From contig CAYVVW010000137.1 of assembly GCA_964455335.1 (NCBI GenBank), forward strand, positions 1 to 5,701: a stretch of DNA of 5,701 nt, in the 5' to 3' direction. Position numbers and translations under genes: made by a program. The notes under the pieces are model-generated. The model was given only the letters and a program-made list of their open reading frames with translations. It had not been told where the DNA came from and made no database searches. Source of the DNA: Marvinbryantia sp964455335 (GTDB lineage Bacteria; Bacillota; Clostridia; Lachnospirales; Lachnospiraceae). Below, in pieces: positions 3,356 to 5,701 of this stretch; positions within the stretch are counted from its first letter, which is position 1; every line of letters starts with the position of its first letter.

Positions 3356-5701
3356 TTAAGTCCTCTGGCGCCTTTCTTTTCGCTTCTGGAAAAGCGCGAC
3401 TGCGATGGCGCATACCGCCATGGCCATGACCATCAGGTACATCGCGAAGTCTGTGTCGTCTCCCGTCTTGGGCGAACGTCTTTCGCTCGTCTGCTCGGTC
3501 GTCTCCTCGCCTTCGCTCTCCTCGTACTCACTCTCTTCCTCCGTGATTTCCTCGAAGGTGTTGGTGATCGTCACCTTTCCGACCGGATCCTCGCCCGACA
3601 TGGTCACATCTGTGTGGTCCACCGAAATGGTGTAAGCCAAGCCCATGTCGTTGGAAAGCGGCGCGCCGCCCTCGTCTGTCTCTGTCACGTAGTAGGTCTT
3701 TGCCTCAAGCGGGTCAGCCCCTAAGGATACCTGGATCGTCTGAGTCACCGTGTCCGCGCCATTCATGGCAAGCGGAACGACTGTGAACAGCTGCGTATAC
3801 GCGGCATCCGTGAATACGCCCGCGTAGAACGTGTCACTCGACGCCATCGGCTCGCTGCCTAACAACACCTGTTTGGTGATTTGCAGCTCGCCTGTATATA
3901 AGTAGCCATCCGGCACCTCATAGAACTGGTTCGTGAAGGATAGCTCTCCCGCGCTTTGCGCATCCGCCAGCTCCACCTTGTCGCCGTTTGCGAATACCGC
4001 CTCGTACACGACGCCGCCCATCTCTCCGATGTTCATGTCTAGCGGCGTGCCATTCTCATCGGTCTCGCCCACGTAGTAAATGCCTTTCGCAAGGTTCTCA
4101 AACCGCGCCGTGCTGCTCGCTGCGCCCTCGAATACAATCGGCCGCACCTCGCTGACGCGTTCTGTCTTTGCCTCGTCGGCGAACAGCGCCACGTAGAAGG
4201 TTCCGCTCTCCAGCCCCATCGCAGTGCCGTCCACCAAGGTCAGCGTCTTTGTCACCGTGATGCTTGCCTGCTCATCCGCCGACTTCGCCTCATCCCGCAT
4301 CAGGTAAACCGTGTTGCCAGCGGCATCCGTCGTGCGGTCGGCATCTGTCGTAATCGTGCCATCCTCTCCCACATGGAAGGTGATGTCCCGCGCGATCTTG
4401 TAGCCATTTGGCGAGAGCAGCTCGCGTAAGGTATAGGTCTTGCCAGCCTCGATGTATTTCCCGAGGTCGCGCGACTTGCCCTTCTTGGATGTCCATGTGG
4501 CCACCGCTTTCCCTGTCTCGTCAAGCAGCGCCAGCTGTGCACCATTGACCTCTCTGTCGCTCCCCAGCTCCACCTTGTTGACGTGCAGCTGCAGCTGCGT
4601 GTCGGTCATGACAACCGCCTCGACCACATTTCCGTCAACTACGGCTTCGCCCTTTTCATTGACCGTAAAGGCCACCGGATCTGCTTTCGCGAATCCCACG
4701 GGGGCTTTCGTCTCTTCCATGGTGTAGGTCTTGCCACCCTCCAGGATGCCCGTCACGTCATGCGGTTCGCTCGCGGATGTCCACTGCGCCACTTCCTTGC
4801 CCGCCTCGTCCTTGACCGACAGCTCTGCGCCAATCACCTTGTTGCCCTTCTGGTCGACTTTGTCCAGCCTCACGGATGTGACATCGTTGACAAATGCCAT
4901 CGTGCCCGTGTATGGCTGCCCATCTTTTGTGATGGAAACGTCCGTGCCCAAAGTGCCGTCGCCCTTGTCTGTCACGGTTACGGTCACCGTGTAAATGGTC
5001 TTGTCGTACAAAATGGCTCCCGCCGCATCCGGAATTTGCTCGGCTACCGTGTAGGTATACGCCTTGCCCGCGTCACGCAGCGTGTAATCCATCGCCCCAA
5101 ACGTGACTGTCCCAGCCGCGTCGTTGCTTGCCGTCTGCAAAATGCGTCCATCGCTGTCTTTGAGCACAAATGTGTAAGTGCCAAGCGTGCTCTCCGGCCG
5201 CGCCATTGCCTTTTGCGCCTGCAGTGTCACGGATGTTTGCACATAGGTGTTGGTAAAATCATTCCCTGTCTGCGTGCCGATAAACAAGTCTGCGGTCTCG
5301 CCCGCCACGGCTTCTTTGACCGTGTACACATACGGCTTGCCCTGTGCGTCGTACTTTTCCAGATTCTGGAAGCTGTACGTGTCTTGCACCAGCGGCGTCT
5401 CTTGCACCTTCTCGCCGTTGCGGTACAGCTCCACCGTCACTTGCGGCTTCTCGATGCCGTCCGGCACATTCCAGGTCTTGCTGCCCGAAACTTCCGTCTT
5501 GGCATCCAGCTCGTCCGAGCGGTTCGTGATGTTATAGCCCTCCACTGTCGCTTCGTAGCCCTCTATCCCGACTTCCTCCACCGTGTAGGTGTACTCTGCG
5601 CCACTCTCGTCATACTTCGGCAAATCTGCCCAGCTGTACTTCCAACCGTCGGCTGCCGTCACCGTCTTGGTTTCGAATACCTCGCCATTCCGCTTCAGGT
5701 T
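3356..5701 (-). CDS. Cell-wall-anchored Cna-B/pilin-type adhesin, N-terminus beyond window
   Basis: The frame is open from the right edge to TAA at 3358-3356, giving the last 781 residues; the true start lies beyond the edge. Seven consecutive Ig-like domains are visible. They are a partial Cna-B (1-63), Cna-B (67-153), an FctA/Spy0128-like pilin domain (156-273), two SpaA-like prealbumin folds (275-367, 368-471) and a tandem pair of a related type (about 479-593, 604-717). Candidate isopeptide sets are K75/E130/N151, K164/E221/N272, K281/E329/D367, K376/E427/D470, K485/E546/N591 and K610/E674/N714. The partial first domain shows YTVEE and ITN (N60). An acidic stalk (717-740), SPKTG (743-747), a membrane helix (752-771) and a basic tail QKRKERRQRT follow, as in sortase substrates. 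The role is surface attachment or pilus structure; the ligand is unknown. No sortase gene is in the window. Confidence 0.93.
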   Translation of the reverse strand, partial: NLKRNGEVFETKTVTAADGWKYSWADLPKYDESGAEYTYTVEEVGIEGYEATVEGYNITNRSDELDAKTEVSGSKTWNVPDGIEKPQVTVELYRNGEKVQETPLVQDTYSFQNLEKYDAQGKPYVYTVKEAVAGETADLFIGTQTGNDFTNTYVQTSVTLQAQKAMARPESTLGTYTFVLKDSDGRILQTASNDAAGTVTFGAMDYTLRDAGKAYTYTVAEQIPDAAGAILYDKTIYTVTVTVTDKGDGTLGTDVSITKDGQPYTGTMAFVNDVTSVRLDKVDQKGNKVIGAELSVKDEAGKEVAQWTSASEPHDVTGILEGGKTYTMEETKAPVGFAKADPVAFTVNEKGEAVVDGNVVEAVVMTDTQLQLHVNKVELGSDREVNGAQLALLDETGKAVATWTSKKGKSRDLGKYIEAGKTYTLRELLSPNGYKIARDITFHVGEDGTITTDADRTTDAAGNTVYLMRDEAKSADEQASITVTKTLTLVDGTAMGLESGTFYVALFADEAKTERVSEVRPIVFEGAASSTARFENLAKGIYYVGETDENGTPLDMNIGEMGGVVYEAVFANGDKVELADAQSAGELSFTNQFYEVPDGYLYTGELQITKQVLLGSEPMASSDTFYAGVFTDAAYTQLFTVVPLAMNGADTVTQTIQVSLGADPLEAKTYYVTETDEGGAPLSNDMGLAYTISVDHTDVTMSGEDPVGKVTITNTFEEITEEESEYEESEGEETTEQTSERRSPKTGDDTDFAMYLMVMAMAVCAIAVALFQKRKERRQRT

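Noticed and set aside
2705..3724. Plus-strand 339-codon frame
   Set aside because: It is antisense to the ATPase and the adhesin 3' end and crosses both intergenic hairpins; it shows no recognisable domain.
5660..5662. GTG as the start of the adhesin
   Set aside because: The frame stays open another 13 codons to the edge and those residues (NLKRNGEVFETKT) belong to the same Cna-B domain, so the gene simply continues beyond the window.

Overview
The window looks like chromosome from a fairly GC-rich Gram-positive anaerobe, most likely a Clostridia (Lachnospiraceae-like) member of the Bacillota. This is inferred from gene content: a Big_2-type Ig-like secreted protein, a Cna-B/pilin-type adhesin with a C-terminal SPKTG sorting signal, strong GGAGG-type ribosome binding sites and sigma-A-like promoters. 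The species cannot be named from sequence alone.

Layout, left to right. (1) 1-770, minus strand: the 5' part of a gene for a secreted protein with a signal peptide, two bacterial Ig-like domains and a Pro/Ser/Thr linker built on a 24-bp tandem repeat; it runs off the left edge. (2) 771-1083: a divergent intergenic region with an extended -10 promoter for the Ig-like gene and a TTGACA-type promoter for the next gene. (3) 1084-1704, plus strand: a complete HAD-superfamily (phosphoglycolate phosphatase-like) hydrolase. (4) 1705-1978: a non-coding convergent gap filled almost entirely by two unrelated repeat arrays, seven exact-length 23-bp units and two 38-bp units. (5) 1979-3211, minus strand: a complete AAA_14/DUF4143 ATPase whose true start is an ATG set by a GGAGG site. 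(6) 3212-3355: a gap holding two strong hairpins. (7) 3356-5701, minus strand: the C-terminal 781 residues of a large cell-wall-anchored adhesin or pilin with seven consecutive immunoglobulin-like domains, each showing a Lys/Glu/Asn(Asp) set typical of isopeptide-forming folds, then an acidic stalk, SPKTG, a membrane helix and a basic tail.

The genes do not form an obvious single pathway. The Ig-like protein and the adhesin are both surface or secreted products, but they are separated by a housekeeping-type phosphatase and an ATPase of unknown role. Nothing clearly separates adhesin and ATPase transcripts on the minus strand, so read-through is possible. I see no convincing new multi-gene system. 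The least explained element is the 23-bp/38-bp repeat block between the convergent genes, part of which can fold into hairpins with T runs. The next is the adhesin, whose last two domains are a tandem pair I cannot assign to a well-known family.
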